Shown here piece by piece: positions 49,824 to 50,341 of a DNA stretch of 50,341 bases (the first letter of the stretch is position 1; each line of letters begins with the position of its first letter). The position numbers and the translations under genes are program-made. A model generated the notes under the pieces. That model saw nothing but the letters and a program-made list of their open reading frames with translations. It ran no database searches and was not told the DNA's origin. Source of the stretch: Treponema sp. (GTDB lineage Bacteria; Spirochaetota; Spirochaetia; Treponematales; Treponemataceae); NCBI GenBank assembly GCA_018385415.1, contig JAHAZA010000014.1, positions 1 through 50,341 of the forward strand. The letters are read 5' to 3'.

Positions 49824-50341
49824 CTATTTACCTTTTTTTACAAATGCATCTTTGAAACCGAATGCCTTAAAGCGCTGCAATACAGTTCCATATTCATCCA
49901 TACTCAAAGGGCCAATCATTACTACACTGATATTTCCGCGTTTTTCCACAACAACTGGATATTTCTCTCCATATTTTTTGTAAACTTCAGAAATATTTGC
50001 GGCATCTTTATATGCAGCAATCTGAATGTAATATTTACCCTTTTCAAGAGTTTTAATTTCTTGTATTTCAGTTGATGTCTTTTCAGTTGAAACATCTTTT
50101 TCTTCAACTTTTTCAACCTTTGTTTCTTCCACTAATGTTGTTTTTTCAACTTCACCATAGTTTTCTTCTTCTACTACTTTTTCTGTAGTTTCAGATTCAG
50201 GTGGATTATTATCAGAAGGAACAAGAATTATTCCATCAAAGTCATCTTCAGAAGTTTCTGATTCTTCTTCAACTTCTTCTACAGTTTCTTCAGCTTCAAT
50301 TAATTCTTCATTTTCTTCTTCAATTGGTTCTTCAGGAAGTT
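49824..50341 (-). CDS. SPOR-domain protein, 5' end outside the window
   Basis: The frame is open from the right edge to the stop at 49824, with 171 residues visible. The last 75 or so form a SPOR domain: KGKYYIQIAAYKDAANISEV, VVVEKRGNISVVMIGPLSMD and a final FGFKDAFVKK; such domains bind peptidoglycan stripped of stem peptides at division sites. The preceding visible part is a Glu/Thr/Val-rich low-complexity linker, as expected for a periplasmic spacer. No start codon can be assigned; internal GTG or ATG codons would cut the linker. The true N-terminus probably carries a signal or membrane helix. Confidence 0.85.
   Translation of the reverse strand, partial: LPEEPIEEENEELIEAEETVEEVEEESETSEDDFDGIILVPSDNNPPESETTEKVVEEENYGEVEKTTLVEETKVEKVEEKDVSTEKTSTEIQEIKTLEKGKYYIQIAAYKDAANISEVYKKYGEKYPVVVEKRGNISVVMIGPLSMDEYGTVLQRFKAFGFKDAFVKKGK

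Noticed and set aside
1..50341. CRISPR array, insertion sequence or prophage
   Set aside because: No regularly spaced repeats, transposase, integrase or phage structural genes were seen; gene order and strands look like continuous core operons.

Overview
The window looks like a chromosomal segment of an AT-rich Treponema (Spirochaetota). The strongest clue is a gene for the spirochaete-specific periplasmic flagellar filament sheath protein FlaA. Others are a protein resembling the spirochaete-restricted spiro-SPASM family, abundant TPR proteins, and lipoproteins with a relaxed lipobox. I see no insertion sequence, phage gene, CRISPR array, pseudogene or frameshift. The content is core genome with lineage-specific genes, and no gene-free stretch exceeds about 300 bases once the tmRNA is counted.

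Left part (1-9.3 kb): the 3' end of a GGGtGRT-family gene with highly biased codons, a DUF997 plus sodium:solute symporter pair, a DUF169 gene divergent from an OFA-type MFS transporter, then a CapA-like lipoprotein overlapping a DEAH/RHA helicase. From 9.3 to 15.1 kb a minus-strand series runs dut-lptF-lptG-tgt-HEAT protein-ASCH protein. From 15.3 to 21.4 kb come information-processing genes on the minus strand: rpsT, HU, bactofilin, rho, rpmE, rpsO, pnp. A divergent small zinc-ribbon gene lies at 21.5 kb. PlsC, a DinG-type helicase, tRNA-Glu(TTC) and a RelA/SpoT-domain protein with a TPR tail follow.

The centre (26.4-35.8 kb) is the most unusual part. A minus-strand operon with overlapping genes encodes, in order of transcription: a spiro-SPASM-like protein whose radical-SAM cysteine motif is degenerate; a GT2-like glycosyltransferase; an 830-residue fusion of SpsF-type cytidylyltransferase, PseG/MurG-like GT-B domain, zinc knuckle and SAM methyltransferase; an ATP-grasp enzyme; a cell-wall amidase; and a GerMN-domain protein. 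flaA follows under its own promoter. I infer a CMP-sugar-type glycan pathway linked to the envelope or the periplasmic flagella.

The right part holds xseA-xseB-mutL, a cluster of TPR proteins (one with a histone-like Lys/Ala tail and a membrane anchor, one with an Mrr-like C-terminal domain), and a metallophosphoesterase with a ParB-fold partner. After these come a PP2C/STAS/HATPase partner-switching module under a good sigma-70 promoter, a DUF368/PopT lipid-carrier translocase, ssrA (tmRNA), and the 3' end of a SPOR-domain gene cut by the window edge. Identifications rest on reading motifs by eye. No database search was run.
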